The notes: generated by a model not told the origin, from the letters alone. DNA of 64,000 nucleotides from Pseudoxanthomonas sp. SE1 (GCF_029542205.1 NZ_CP113783.1:1293001-1357000); one strand, 5' to 3'; counted from the stretch's first letter, positions 19,972-29,073 are shown. Program-made: numbers and translations.

Positions 19972-21528
19972 TCAGCGCTCGCGCAGCGAGTGTCGCGTGG
20001 GGGTTGTCACGCGGGGACGTTCGATGGCGGGCCGCGCTGTCGGCCTTGTCATGGTTTCCGTTGGAGTGATGGTGCGTGAGCCCTGGCCCTGCGCGACGGC
20101 ACTGGCGGAACGTACCAGCGGCTGCGAGCTGTTCTCGCGCACCGGCTCCGAGGCTATCCATTGTTTGATGTGCGGAAAGACCAGATCGAGCCGCGAGTAG
20201 TGGTCGCGGTTGAGGGCATTTCCGGTGGAACCGGTGTTGGAACACAGGGCATCGCCACCCAGCAGGCCACCCCGCAGGCGCAGGCTGTTGTCGCGGTAGC
20301 GCGTGAACAGGCCCGAGCCGCTGCTGCCGCCTTCCGTGGTGCCTTCGAGCCAGGCCACGGTATAGAGTTCGGCGTAGGCATCGGTGACATGCTGGCCCCG
20401 GGATACTTTCTTGGCGTCGCCCTGGGGATGATGGATGGCGATGACGTCCGCGCTGGTGGCCAGGGTGCTGGCATCCCAACCTGCGAACGTGGCATTGGCG
20501 GGAGCAGGATTCTTCAGGCGCAGCAACAGCGCATCCAGGTCTTCGTTCGCATACAGCAGGTCCGCGCCGCCAACGACCGGGTTGCGCCTCGCGCCATCCG
20601 CGCCGCCACAGGTGGAGTTCTCGTACGCCCAATAGGTGTTGAGCGTGTTGGCTACCGACTGGCTGGAAATGCAATGTGCCGCGGTATAGAAGTAGGGCAC
20701 CTGCGTCGAGGGGACGGTGTCGTTGAGCAGTGTGCCGGTGCAGACATAGCCATTGCCGTCGCTCTCGACGAAGGTCATGTGGGCCACGGCGTTCTTCGCC
20801 TGCACGAAGGCAGGGCCGTACTCGGCAACCTTGCAGACCACGTCGATGTTGCAGCTTCCAGCGTCGCCCAGCGATTTGAGCAGCTTGAAATCGTTGCGGC
20901 TGTTGGTCAGCAAGTGCGACAGCTTCGGTGCCTGCGGGCGTGCCTGCAATGCCTTGACGTGTGCGGGACGATAGATCTCGATGATCTGGGTGGCGCCGTC
21001 GGTGCCGGGTGTCCAGTAGATGCCTTGCGCATCCACCAGTCGCTGGGCCTCGGATGCGTCCACCGTCGCAACCGCTTGTGAAGGCGCGTCGGAGCCGCCG
21101 AAGCGCAGTTCGACATGCGGATGCAGTCCCTGCAGTTGCAGTCCCACGCGCAGGCCGAGGGCATCCGGCGAAGTGACCTGCATGCGTGCGACCGCGCCGC
21201 CGGTCTTCAGGGGAATCCAGCGCAGCACTGGCGTCGTGCGGTCGACGCCTTCACCCGCCAGCCCTCGGCCCACGCCTATCTGGGTGGCCTTGATGCGCTG
21301 GACCGTGTTGTTACGTTGCACGTCGAGCAACCGGCTGATGGGTAGTTCCCGGTAGCGCAGCGGAGTGACGCTGCGTGACGGGAAGGCGGCGAGCTTCCAT
21401 TGCGATGGCGCCAACGTTGGCGTGCGGCTGGTTTCGCTGCCAACCTGCGCACTGGTCTGTGCGATGGCGCAGTGAGGCGAGGCCAGCAAGACAAGCAGCA
21501 GGGTCGACAGGGGGTAGCGCGCTTTCAT
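19972..21528 (-). CDS. Secreted trypsin-like serine protease (lysyl endopeptidase type)
   Basis: 518 residues with signal peptide MKARYPLSTLLLVLLASPHC. An N-terminal pro-region of about 200 residues precedes an S1-fold domain whose triad is visible: His in FYTAAHCIS, Asp in NEDLDALLLRL, Ser in EGGSSGSGLF. The Cys pattern (GSCNIDVVCKV, YVCTGTLL, ENSTCGG) is that of lysyl-endopeptidase-type proteases of Achromobacter and Lysobacter. A Thr/Arg/Pro-rich tail of about 45 residues follows. The second ATG (21528) is chosen because AAGGA stands eight bases before it; the ATG at 21537 lies too close to that site. The specificity is inferred only. Confidence 0.88.
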   Translation of the reverse strand: MKARYPLSTLLLVLLASPHCAIAQTSAQVGSETSRTPTLAPSQWKLAAFPSRSVTPLRYRELPISRLLDVQRNNTVQRIKATQIGVGRGLAGEGVDRTTPVLRWIPLKTGGAVARMQVTSPDALGLRVGLQLQGLHPHVELRFGGSDAPSQAVATVDASEAQRLVDAQGIYWTPGTDGATQIIEIYRPAHVKALQARPQAPKLSHLLTNSRNDFKLLKSLGDAGSCNIDVVCKVAEYGPAFVQAKNAVAHMTFVESDGNGYVCTGTLLNDTVPSTQVPYFYTAAHCISSQSVANTLNTYWAYENSTCGGADGARRNPVVGGADLLYANEDLDALLLRLKNPAPANATFAGWDASTLATSADVIAIHHPQGDAKKVSRGQHVTDAYAELYTVAWLEGTTEGGSSGSGLFTRYRDNSLRLRGGLLGGDALCSNTGSTGNALNRDHYSRLDLVFPHIKQWIASEPVRENSSQPLVRSASAVAQGQGSRTITPTETMTRPTARPAIERPRVTTPTRHSLRER

Positions 21529-21560
21529 CAATGACATCCTTGTGGCCGTGTGTTCTGAAT

Positions 21561-21587
21561 AAAAAGACGGGCCGTCACCGGCCCGTC
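21561..21587 (-). terminator. Intrinsic terminator of the M2 peptidase gene
   Basis: Stem GACGGGCCG / CGGCCCGTC with a 4-base loop, followed on the minus strand by TTTTTATT. It starts 14 bp past the stop codon and separates the peptidase gene from the downstream protease gene. Confidence 0.88.
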
Positions 21588-21600
21588 CCGTTGCCGGAGC

Positions 21601-23583
21601 TTACGACTTCGCGGGTGCCACAGGCGTCGGTGTCGCTGCCGCCGCAGGTACCTGCCAGCCGCAGGTCTGCCCTTCGTTCTGCTGCTTCAGCCAATCCTGC
21701 AGCGGGGCGAAGTATTCCAGCACCGCGCCGGCGTCCATCTTCTCGCCGCCGGTGAGTTCCTTCAGCGTGGACTGCCACGGCTGGCTCGCGCCCTTTTCCA
21801 GCATCGCCCAGAACTTCTGGCCCGCCGCCTTGTTGCCGTAGAAGCTGCAGTTGTACAGCGGGCCCTTGTAGCCGGCCGCATCGCACAGGCCCTTGTAGAA
21901 CTGGAACTGCAGCACGTGCGAGAGGAAGTAGCGCGTGTACGGCGTGTTGCCCGGCACGTGGTACTTCGCGCCCGGGTCGAAGAAGTCCTCGCCGCGCGCG
22001 GTGGCCGGTGCCACGCCCTGGTACTTGGCCTTCAGTTCCCACCAGGCCTTGTTGTAGTCGGCCGGCTTGATGCTGCCGTCGAACACGCCCCAGCGCCAAC
22101 GGTCGATCATCAGGCCGAATGGCATGAACGACACCTTCGCCAGCGCCATGCGCATCTGTGCATTGATCAGCGCCTCGTTGCTCTGCTGCGGTGCGTCGAC
22201 CATGCCGATCGACTTCAGGTAGTCCGGCGTCATCGCCAGCACCATGGTGTCGCCGATCGCTTCGTGGAAACCATCGTGCGCGCCGGTCTGGAACAGCGGC
22301 GGCAGCTTGTTGTAGGCCAGATAGTAATAGACGTGGCCCAGCTCATGGTAGATGGTGGTGAAGTCTTCCTCGTTCGGCTTGATGCACATCTTGGTGCGCA
22401 CGTCGCCGGCCATGTTCATGTCCCACGCGCTGGCGTGGCAGACCACGTCGCGGTCCATCGGCTTGATGAACTGCGTCTTGGTCCAGTAGCTCTCCGGCAG
22501 CTTGGGCATGCCGAGGCTGGTGTAGAACTCCTGCGCGCGCTCGGTCATCTGCTTGGCGACCTGCAGCTGCGCCTCGCGCTCGGCCTGGAACAGCTTGTCG
22601 GTGCCCGGGCCGGGGCCAGCCTTGCCGAGCGCGGCCTGGTAGTCGGCCTGGTACTGCTTCTCCAGTGCGCCGGTGATGTCCAGGCTGCCGGCGCCCTTGT
22701 ACGGTTCCAGCACGTCCCACAGGTTGCCCCAGTCCTGCTGCCACATGTTGCCCATCAGGTGCGCCGGCAACAGGCCGTTGACCTGGCCCTTCTCCACGCC
22801 ATACGTGGCCTGCAGTTTGGTGCGGGTGTAGCAGTGCAGCTGTTCGTACAGCGGTTTGACCTGGCCCCAGAGGCGGTCGGTTTCGGCGGCGATCTCGGCG
22901 GGCGTCATGTCGTAGCCGCTGCGCCACATCTCGCCGGCGTCGGCGAAGCCCATTTCCTTCGAGCCTTCGTTCACCAGCTCGACGAAGCGCGTGTAATCGG
23001 TGCGCATCGGCTGTGCGATGGTGTGCCAGCCCTGCCACGCATCCAACTGGGCGTCATAGTCGCGGCTGCTGCGCAGCACATCCTCGAGTTCGCCCAGCTG
23101 GCGGCACTTCTTGTCGTCGCCTTCGCCGGTGCAATAGGTGCCCGCACCGTAGGTGCCTTCCATCTTGGTGGCGATCTGGGTCAGCTCGGCCAGCTTGGCC
23201 GGATCCTTCGGCGCCGGCATCGCGGTGGCCAGCTTCAGCAGCTGGATGGCGCGCGCGGTCTCGGGCGACATCTTCTGGCCTTCGAACTTCTTCGCCTGCT
23301 CGATCCAGCTGTTGAGCTGGGTCAGGTAGCGCTCGTTGCCTTTCGCGGCCAGCAGCTGGCTGTCGTCGTTGATGTAGGTGCTGGACAGCCACTGCGCAGC
23401 GGTCAGTTCCGGGTACATCTTCTTGAGTTCGTCGTTGACCCGCGCGATGAACTGGTCGGCGGTCTCGCCTTTCGGCGCGGCAGGCGTGGCCGTTTCGGTG
23501 GCAGGCTCATCCTTCTTGCAGGCAGCGAGCGTGGCGATGCTCGCGCCGACGGCGAGGGCGAGCAGGAGGTGGCGATGCTTCAC
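21601..23583 (-). CDS. M2-family peptidyl-dipeptidase (ACE-like) lipoprotein
   Basis: 660-residue zinc dicarboxypeptidase of the angiotensin-converting-enzyme family, which removes C-terminal dipeptides. The zinc site HELGH is at residues 413-417, with the third ligand in HEAIGD. A lipoprotein signal ends LAAC (ASIATLAACKK), so the enzyme is anchored at the cell envelope. MWQQDWGNLWDVLEPY is characteristic of the family. Xanthomonas is known to carry functional ACE-like enzymes of this kind. It has its own terminator downstream and a REP pair upstream; the next gene downstream also encodes an exported peptidase. Confidence 0.95.
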   Translation of the reverse strand: MKHRHLLLALAVGASIATLAACKKDEPATETATPAAPKGETADQFIARVNDELKKMYPELTAAQWLSSTYINDDSQLLAAKGNERYLTQLNSWIEQAKKFEGQKMSPETARAIQLLKLATAMPAPKDPAKLAELTQIATKMEGTYGAGTYCTGEGDDKKCRQLGELEDVLRSSRDYDAQLDAWQGWHTIAQPMRTDYTRFVELVNEGSKEMGFADAGEMWRSGYDMTPAEIAAETDRLWGQVKPLYEQLHCYTRTKLQATYGVEKGQVNGLLPAHLMGNMWQQDWGNLWDVLEPYKGAGSLDITGALEKQYQADYQAALGKAGPGPGTDKLFQAEREAQLQVAKQMTERAQEFYTSLGMPKLPESYWTKTQFIKPMDRDVVCHASAWDMNMAGDVRTKMCIKPNEEDFTTIYHELGHVYYYLAYNKLPPLFQTGAHDGFHEAIGDTMVLAMTPDYLKSIGMVDAPQQSNEALINAQMRMALAKVSFMPFGLMIDRWRWGVFDGSIKPADYNKAWWELKAKYQGVAPATARGEDFFDPGAKYHVPGNTPYTRYFLSHVLQFQFYKGLCDAAGYKGPLYNCSFYGNKAAGQKFWAMLEKGASQPWQSTLKELTGGEKMDAGAVLEYFAPLQDWLKQQNEGQTCGWQVPAAAATPTPVAPAKS

Positions 23584-23670
23584 GGGACGTCCTTCAGGGT
23601 GCGCGGGCGCAGGAACCGGAAGGGTAGTGAGAGCGGGGGAGGGGGTGCAAGTGCGGCGCGCATTTCCCCC

Positions 23671-23750
23671 GTAGGAGCGCCCTTGGGCGCGATGCTCTTT
23701 CTACAGATCCATCAACAAGCCAGGAGCATCGCGCCCAAGGGCGCTCCTAC
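23671..23750. repeat. REP pair (GTAGGAGCGCCCTTGGGCGC type)
   Basis: Arms at 23671-23693 and 23728-23750, inverted, about 34 bp apart; each arm holds its own small palindrome GCGCCCTTGGGCGC. It fills the gap upstream of the M2 peptidase gene. Confidence 0.88.
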
Positions 23751-23762
23751 AGGGGAGCGGCT

Positions 23763-24257
23763 TCAGCGATGCGGCAATCCGTGATCTTTCAGGAACGCGC
23801 GGGCATCCTCGGCATCCTGCTCGAACCACGCCTGCGTCGATCCGAGCCTGTAGGTGTAGCCCCAGGCATCCATGTCGGCCATCAGGCGCGCGCGACCCAC
23901 GCCCGGCAGCGCGTCGGCCAGAATGATCTGCAGGCAGCAGGTGGCGTCTTCCTCGATCACCGAGTCGGTGGCATCGGTATGCACCAGCGCCCGCCGCTCG
24001 GGCGGAAGCACGATCAGGTGGCAGGCCTCGTGCAGCATCGAATGCACGGGCGTATCGCCGCGCGCATAGACGTTGTGGGCGATGACGCCGGCTTCGGGCT
24101 CGCCCCAGAAGCTGCCGGGGATCGGCGCATCGTCATCCACGCGGTGCAGCTGTAGTCCGTAGGAGGACAGCAGTGTATCGGCGGCGTCGAACGGCAGGTC
24201 GCGTACCCGCAGCACGTCAACGGTTTCGATGGCGACGGGAGCGGGGGCAGGCGTCAT
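23763..24257 (-). CDS. Conserved protein with HExxH motif, putative metallopeptidase
   Basis: 164 residues without signal peptide or membrane segment. The stretch VHSMLHEACHLIVLPPERR contains HEACH, a match to the zinc HExxH motif, followed 20 residues later by the acidic TDATDSVIEEDATCCLQ, which could supply a third ligand. GSFWGEPEAGVIAHNVYARG precedes it. The family is not recognised. It is a soluble protein between two REPs and upstream of the M2 peptidase gene on the same strand, but the REP separates them. A peptidase activity is an inference from one motif. Confidence 0.8.
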   Translation of the reverse strand: MTPAPAPVAIETVDVLRVRDLPFDAADTLLSSYGLQLHRVDDDAPIPGSFWGEPEAGVIAHNVYARGDTPVHSMLHEACHLIVLPPERRALVHTDATDSVIEEDATCCLQIILADALPGVGRARLMADMDAWGYTYRLGSTQAWFEQDAEDARAFLKDHGLPHR

Positions 24258-24263
24258 GGACGG

Positions 24264-24336
24264 GTAGAGCGGAGCTTGCTCCGCTGCATTCTGGAAACAA
24301 CCGGATGTCGTTCGAGCGGAGCGAGCTCCGCTCTAC
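24264..24336. repeat. REP pair (GTAGAGCGGAGCTTGCTCCG type)
   Basis: Arms at 24264-24285 and 24315-24336, inverted. The GTAGAGC start resembles the GTAG-headed REPs described in Stenotrophomonas. It lies just past the minE stop codon. Confidence 0.88.
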
Positions 24337-24349
24337 CATGTAGGCTGCG

Positions 24350-24604
24350 TCAGGGATTGCCTTCCGGCAGCGCGACCGAGATGTCCAGCACGTCATGGTC
24401 GCCGTCCTTGATCAGGTCGACCTTGACCGCATCGACGTCGACGTTGACGTACTTCTTGATGACTTCCAGCAGCTCGCGGCGCAGCAGCGGCAGGTAGTCG
24501 GGAGCGCCACGCGAACTGCGCTCCTGCGCAATGATGATCTGCAGGCGGTTCTTCGCGGTCTCGGCGGTGTTCTTCTTCGCCTTGAGGAAATCGAACAGGC
24601 CCAT
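24350..24604 (-). CDS. minE: Cell division topological specificity factor MinE
   Basis: 84 residues. The N-terminal membrane/MinD-contact helix is [20 protein letters not shown], then [20 protein letters not shown] and the dimerisation part [16 protein letters not shown]. MinE displaces MinC from MinD and drives the pole-to-pole oscillation that places the septum at mid-cell. The ATG at 24604 lies two bases after the minD stop, so translation is probably coupled. It is the last gene of the GNAT-minCDE operon. Confidence 0.96.
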   Translation of the reverse strand: MGLFDFLKAKKNTAETAKNRLQIIIAQERSSRGAPDYLPLLRRELLEVIKKYVNVDVDAVKVDLIKDGDHDVLDISVALPEGNP

Positions 24605-24606
24605 GT

Positions 24607-25416
24607 TCAACCTCCGAACAACTTGGTGAAGAAACCCTTCTTTTCAAGGGAGATGAAGCGCATCGGGCGGTCCTCGCCAAGCAGGCGGCCCACGGTGTCG
24701 TCGTAGGCCTGGCCGGCCGGCGACTCCAGGTCGAGGATGACCGGCTCGCCCTTGTTGGAGGCATTCAGGACATCGCCGGATTCGGGGATCACGCCCAGGG
24801 TCTTCAGCCCCAGCACGTCTTCCACGTCCTTGATGCTGAGCATCTCGCCGCCTTCCACGCGCGCCGGGTTGTAGCGCGTCAGCAGCAGGTTGGCCTTCAG
24901 CGTCTCGCCGTTCTCGGCCTTGCGGGTCTTGGAATCCAGCAGGCCGAGGATGCGGTCGGAGTCGCGCACGGAGGACACTTCCGGGTTGACCACCACGATG
25001 GCCTGGTCGGCGAAGTACATCGCCAGGAACGCGCCCTTCTCGATGCCGGCCGGCGAGTCGCACACGACGTAGTCGAAACCGTCGTCGGACAGGTCCTTCA
25101 GCACCTTCTCCACGCCTTCCTTGGTCAGCGCGTCCTTGTCGCGGGTCTGCGAGGCGGCCAGCACGTACAGCGTATCGAAGCGCTTGTCCTTGATCAGGGC
25201 CTGCTTCAGGGTGGCTTCGCCCTGGGTGACGTTGACGAAGTCGTACACGACGCGGCGTTCGCAGCCCATGATGAGGTCGAGGTTGCGCAGGCCGACGTCG
25301 AAGTCGATGACCGCGACCTTCTTGCCGCGACGGGCGAGGCCGCATGCGATGCTGGCGCTGGTGGTGGTCTTGCCCACGCCGCCCTTGCCGGACGTGACTA
25401 CGATGATTTCAGCCAA
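24607..25416 (-). CDS. minD: Septum site-determining ATPase MinD
   Basis: 269-residue ParA-type ATPase. The deviant Walker A motif [10 protein letters not shown] is at residues 9-18, with [14 protein letters not shown] (switch) and [13 protein letters not shown] (Walker B) behind it, and an amphipathic C-terminal membrane anchor [14 protein letters not shown]-bound MinD dimers sit on the membrane and recruit MinC. It follows minC by 45 bp. Confidence 0.97.
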   Translation of the reverse strand: MAEIIVVTSGKGGVGKTTTSASIACGLARRGKKVAVIDFDVGLRNLDLIMGCERRVVYDFVNVTQGEATLKQALIKDKRFDTLYVLAASQTRDKDALTKEGVEKVLKDLSDDGFDYVVCDSPAGIEKGAFLAMYFADQAIVVVNPEVSSVRDSDRILGLLDSKTRKAENGETLKANLLLTRYNPARVEGGEMLSIKDVEDVLGLKTLGVIPESGDVLNASNKGEPVILDLESPAGQAYDDTVGRLLGEDRPMRFISLEKKGFFTKLFGG

Positions 25417-25461
25417 CGGTGTTCTCCTTGGTCGTTCTTCTATTCGGGGTAATGGCGCGCA

Positions 25462-26235
25462 TCATTCCTGCGCGACGATCTTGAGTTGGTCCTGGTCCAG
25501 CCAGATCTGCACGGCCTTGCCGCGCAGTTCCTTGGGTACTTCCTCCATCACCTTGTAGTGACCGGCGACGGCGACCAGCTCGGCATGGAACTCGCGGCAG
25601 AAAATGCGCGCATCGGCATTGCCGCGTGCGCCGGCGAGGGCGCGGCCGCGGAGCGCGCCGTAGATGTGGATGGAGCCGTCGGAGATGACTTCCGCGCCGG
25701 CGCCCACGGTGCTGAGCACGGTCAGGTCGCGGTTCTCGGCATACAGCTGCTGACCGGAGCGTACGGGGGTCTTCTGGACCAGGCCGGGTTTGGTGTCCGC
25801 GGCTTTCGCCGTGGGTGCCGGGGCCGTCTTGGCGGGGGCGGGCTCTGGTTGGGCCCGCGCGGGTGCGGGTGCGGCCTGCGCCACCGGCTCGTACTGGGCG
25901 CGGAACTTGGCCAGCAGGGGCAGGCCGAGCTGTTCGGAGAGGGTTTCGGTTTCACGCGTGCCATAGGCCAGCGCCACCGGCAGGACGCCGGCACCACGCA
26001 GGCCGTCGATCAATGCACGTGCGGTTGCTTCGTCCGGCAGCCGGGTCAGGCCACCGAAGTCGACGATCACGGCCGCACGGCCGAACAGCTTGGGCGCGCG
26101 CTCCACGCGCTCGCGCATCTCGCGGATCAACTGGTCGACATCGAGGGTGCGGATGCGGAGGTTGGCGATGCCGACCTGGCCGATCTTCAGTTCGCCGGCC
26201 TGTTCGTAGTCCATGGAGGCTCGCGTCACGCTCAT
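25462..26235 (-). CDS. minC: Septum site-determining protein MinC
   Basis: 257 residues: N-terminal FtsZ-antagonist domain (LRIRTLDVDQLIREMRERV, VIVDFGGLTRL), an unusually long Ala/Pro linker (about residues 130-165), and the C-terminal beta-helix domain that binds MinD (RSGQQLYAENRDLTVL, GSIHIYGALRGRALAG, IFCREFHAELVAVAG). The start ATG overlaps the GNAT stop codon as ATGA. A later ATG at 26214 (MDYEQAG) is an alternative. MinC blocks FtsZ assembly at the poles. Confidence 0.94.
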   Translation of the reverse strand: MSVTRASMDYEQAGELKIGQVGIANLRIRTLDVDQLIREMRERVERAPKLFGRAAVIVDFGGLTRLPDEATARALIDGLRGAGVLPVALAYGTRETETLSEQLGLPLLAKFRAQYEPVAQAAPAPARAQPEPAPAKTAPAPTAKAADTKPGLVQKTPVRSGQQLYAENRDLTVLSTVGAGAEVISDGSIHIYGALRGRALAGARGNADARIFCREFHAELVAVAGHYKVMEEVPKELRGKAVQIWLDQDQLKIVAQE

Positions 26236-26828
26236 GTACCCGTCGGCCGTTGCGCGCTGGCGTCGGCCAGCAGGCGGGTGCGGGCCCACGGGACATCGGG
26301 AAGGGCGTCGCCGTACGTGTCGCGCACCCACGGGTAGCTGCAGAGCTCCTTCATCAGCATGCTGGCGCGGACTTCCGCCTCGGCCATCACGTTCTGGCCC
26401 ACTTCGCGGAAACCGAAGCTGCCGTGGAAGAGCAGGGCCGGATCGGCGCCGTGGTCGAGGAAGACTTCGCAGGCCAGTTGCGGATAGCGCAGCTCGGCGA
26501 AGCTCTGCACGTCGGCGTAAAACGCGCGGCCCACGCCGCCGCCGCGGCGGCGGCTGGCCACCACGATGCGGTCGATGTAGAAGAATTGCGGATAGCGCTC
26601 GCGGAACCAGGCGAAATTGCTGCTGTCGTGCCCGGCATCCGAGCCGAAGCCGACCAGGAAACCGGCGAGGTTGCCGTCGCGTTCTGCGACGCGGAAGTAC
26701 TCGGCCTGTTCGTAGAAGCGGCGGACCTTGGCCGAATCCAGCGGCAGGATCGCCAGTCCGGCATTGTTGTTGAGGGCTAGGACGGAATCCAGCTCGTGCT
26801 CGCGCACGTCGCGGATGACAATCGACAT
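26232..26828 (-). CDS. GNAT-family N-acetyltransferase, first gene of the min operon
   Basis: 198 residues with the GNAT core: RDGNLAGFLVGFG, then the acetyl-CoA-binding strand and loop FYIDRIVVASRRRGGGVGRA (R-x-x-G-x-G/A type), and a closing strand with HGSFGFREVGQ. It presumably transfers an acetyl group from acetyl-CoA to an amine on a protein or small molecule; the target is unknown. Its TGA overlaps the minC ATG by the ATGA arrangement, so its translation is coupled to minC and it probably heads the operon. Confidence 0.88.
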   Translation of the reverse strand: MSIVIRDVREHELDSVLALNNNAGLAILPLDSAKVRRFYEQAEYFRVAERDGNLAGFLVGFGSDAGHDSSNFAWFRERYPQFFYIDRIVVASRRRGGGVGRAFYADVQSFAELRYPQLACEVFLDHGADPALLFHGSFGFREVGQNVMAEAEVRASMLMKELCSYPWVRDTYGDALPDVPWARTRLLADASAQRPTGT

Positions 26829-26957
26829 TACCTGACTCCGAACGGGTCTTGCAGGGTGGCGCACGGCCAAGCGGGGATTATCGCATGGTGCCGCAGCGAC
26901 GGGCGAGGCGGCGGGTGAGCGGGGGATGAACCCGGCCTTCCCCCGTTCCAACGCGGG

Positions 26958-26978
26958 CATGACTTTAGTTGGGACATG
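26958..26978 (+). promoter_or_regulatory. Imperfect dyad upstream of the two-component operon
   Basis: CATGAC...GACATG over 21 bp, with the outer CATG/CATG and several inner bases symmetric. It ends 30 bp before the kinase start codon, where autoregulation by the LuxR-type response regulator would be expected. Symmetry is only partial. Confidence 0.25.
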
Positions 26979-27008
26979 GCCGCGCACGATTCCGCCTAAG
27001 ATGCCCGG

Positions 27009-28250
27009 ATGTTGGGACGACTCAGCCATACCCGCCTGCTGCGCGCCGCCGGGCTCTACACGTGGGCCCTGGTGGGGATCCCCATCATCCTGAATGTGTG
27101 GGTGCTGCCGCCGTCCAGTGGAACGGACGAGCAGGGCGTGAACCTGCCGCTGACCGCATTGTGTTACTTCACGTTTGGCGTCGTGTACTGGCTGGCGACG
27201 CGCGCGCTGGATGGCCGCCGGGATGGCGTGCCGGTGGCATGGAACGTGCCGTTGGCCATGGTGCTGACGGCAACCGCGATCGGGGTGGGGTTCTACACCC
27301 AGACCGGGCTGGGCGCCGTGCTGCTGCTGATCATGGCCGGCGTACTGCCCTGGCTGCTGGAACTGCGCTTCGCGGTGGCCTGGCTGCTGGCCGCGCACGT
27401 CCTGCTGGTGCCGTCGTTCATGGCGCGCGACGATTTCAATTTCTGGGAGGCCCTGTTCCAGTCGATGTTCTATGTGGGGTTTTCGGCCTTCGTGCTGATC
27501 ACCACCTACGTGGCGCGCCAGCAGGCCCAGGCGCGCGAAGAGCAGCGCCGGCTCAATGCGGAGCTGCGTGCCACCCGCGTGTTGCTGGCCGAAAGCGCCC
27601 GCGTGAACGAGCGCACGCGGATTTCCCGCGAACTGCATGACCTGCTCGGGCACCACCTGACCGCGCTGAGCCTGAATCTGGAGGTGGCCGGCCACATGAC
27701 CGAGGGGCGCGCGCAGGAACATGTGCGCCAGGCGCACACGCTGGCACGCCTGCTGTTGACGGACGTGCGCGAGGCGGTCAGCCAGCTTCGCGACAGCGGC
27801 GCCATCGACCTGGGGGCGGCGCTGGTCCCGCTGGCCGAAAAGGTCCCTTCACTGGCCATCCATATGGACATCGAGGAGCCCCTGACCCTCGAAGATCCGC
27901 ACCGGGCCCATGTGTTGCTGCGGTGCACCCAGGAGATCATCACCAATGCCGTGCGCCACGCCGACGCCCGCAACCTGTGGCTGCATTGTCGGCGCGATGG
28001 GGCCAGGATACTGATCGACGCCCGCGATGACGGTGCCGGCAGTGGGCAGGTGGTCGCCGGCAACGGTCTGACCGGCATGCGCGAGCGCCTTTCCCAGTAC
28101 GGTGGCGACCTGCGCATCGAGACACAGCCCGGGCGCGGCTTCTGCCTGCACATCGCGTTGCCCGTCAACGAGGCCATTCCCGGCCTCGCACCGCGTTCCC
28201 TTCCCCAACCCGAACCCACACCCGAGCTCAGCTCCGGAGGAACCCCGTGA
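27009..28250 (+). CDS. NarL/DesK-type sensor histidine kinase
   Basis: 413 residues. Five or six membrane helices fill residues 10-170 with little periplasmic sequence, so the signal is probably sensed in the membrane. A coiled linker (RQQAQAREEQRRLNAELRA) leads to the HisKA_3 dimer helix with the phospho-accepting His in ISRELHDLLGHHLTALSL. The ATPase domain has CTQEIITNAVRHADA (N box) and DARDDGAGSGQVVAGNGLTG (G boxes). The C-terminal tail is Pro-rich. The response regulator GTG overlaps its stop codon (GTGA), so the two are coupled. Confidence 0.94.
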   Translation: MLGRLSHTRLLRAAGLYTWALVGIPIILNVWVLPPSSGTDEQGVNLPLTALCYFTFGVVYWLATRALDGRRDGVPVAWNVPLAMVLTATAIGVGFYTQTGLGAVLLLIMAGVLPWLLELRFAVAWLLAAHVLLVPSFMARDDFNFWEALFQSMFYVGFSAFVLITTYVARQQAQAREEQRRLNAELRATRVLLAESARVNERTRISRELHDLLGHHLTALSLNLEVAGHMTEGRAQEHVRQAHTLARLLLTDVREAVSQLRDSGAIDLGAALVPLAEKVPSLAIHMDIEEPLTLEDPHRAHVLLRCTQEIITNAVRHADARNLWLHCRRDGARILIDARDDGAGSGQVVAGNGLTGMRERLSQYGGDLRIETQPGRGFCLHIALPVNEAIPGLAPRSLPQPEPTPELSSGGTP

Positions 28251-28888
28251 TCCGTGTCTGTCTGGTCGACGACCAAACCCTGGTGCGCCAGGGCATCCGT
28301 TCCCTGCTGGCGCTGGACGACGGCATCGAGGTGGTGGCCGAGGCCGCGGACGGCAAACAGGCCGTCGACCTGGTGCCCCAGGTCAACCCCGACGTGGTGC
28401 TGATGGACATGCGCATGCCGGTGATGTCGGGTCTGGAGGCGCTGCAGGCACTGGCCAGGACGGGCCAGCTTCCTCCCACCATCATCCTGACCACGTTCGA
28501 CGACGACCAGCTCGTCCTTGCCGGGCTGAAGGCGGGCGCGAAGGGCTACCTGCTGAAGGACGTGTCGTTGGAGCAACTGGTCGGCGCCATCCGCACCGTG
28601 GCCGGCGGTGGCTCGCTGGTGCAGCCGGCCGTCACCCAGCGCCTGCTGTCCGGCCTGGAGCACATGCGCAACGAATTCGTCAGCCTGGACCGCCCGGACC
28701 CGTTGACGGACCGCGAGACCGAGATCCTGCGGCTGATGGCCAGCGGCTTCTCCAACAAGGAGATCGCCAACTCGCTGGGCGTGGCCGAGGGGACCATCAA
28801 GAACCACGTCTCCAACATCCTCTCCAAGCTGGGCGTGCGCGACCGCACGCGGGCGGTGCTCAAGGCGTTCGAACTGCAGTTGGTCTGA
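28247..28888 (+). CDS. LuxR/NarL-type response regulator
   Basis: 213 residues. The receiver domain has the acidic pair in VCLVDDQTLVRQG, the phospho-acceptor Asp in DVVLMDMRMPVMSG, and Lys in AKGYLLKDVS. The C-terminal LuxR helix-turn-helix is LTDRETEILRLMASGFSNKE with GTIKNHVSNILSKLGVRDRT. It starts at a GTG overlapping the kinase stop codon. It is the cognate partner of the upstream kinase; the target genes are unknown, although autoregulation is likely. Confidence 0.95.
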   Translation: MIRVCLVDDQTLVRQGIRSLLALDDGIEVVAEAADGKQAVDLVPQVNPDVVLMDMRMPVMSGLEALQALARTGQLPPTIILTTFDDDQLVLAGLKAGAKGYLLKDVSLEQLVGAIRTVAGGGSLVQPAVTQRLLSGLEHMRNEFVSLDRPDPLTDRETEILRLMASGFSNKEIANSLGVAEGTIKNHVSNILSKLGVRDRTRAVLKAFELQLV

Positions 28889-29073
28889 GGCCGCCGGCAG
28901 GGTCCATTGCTGCAGCGCACAGGTGCGCCGCGGCCGCCGACGACCTCTTTCCATACGCCCCGGAATAGGGCGGCCAACCGGTGTCAGGTGGGCTGCCCGA
29001 AGGCTGCCAACCCTGCTAGGATGCGCGTTGCATTTTTTTCACGGCCGAGGCACCGGCCCCCGGAGACTCCTGA

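Noticed and set aside
21916..23784. A 622-codon plus-strand open frame opposite the M2 peptidase
   Set aside because: Antisense to a gene with HELGH and full family similarity; no recognisable domain.
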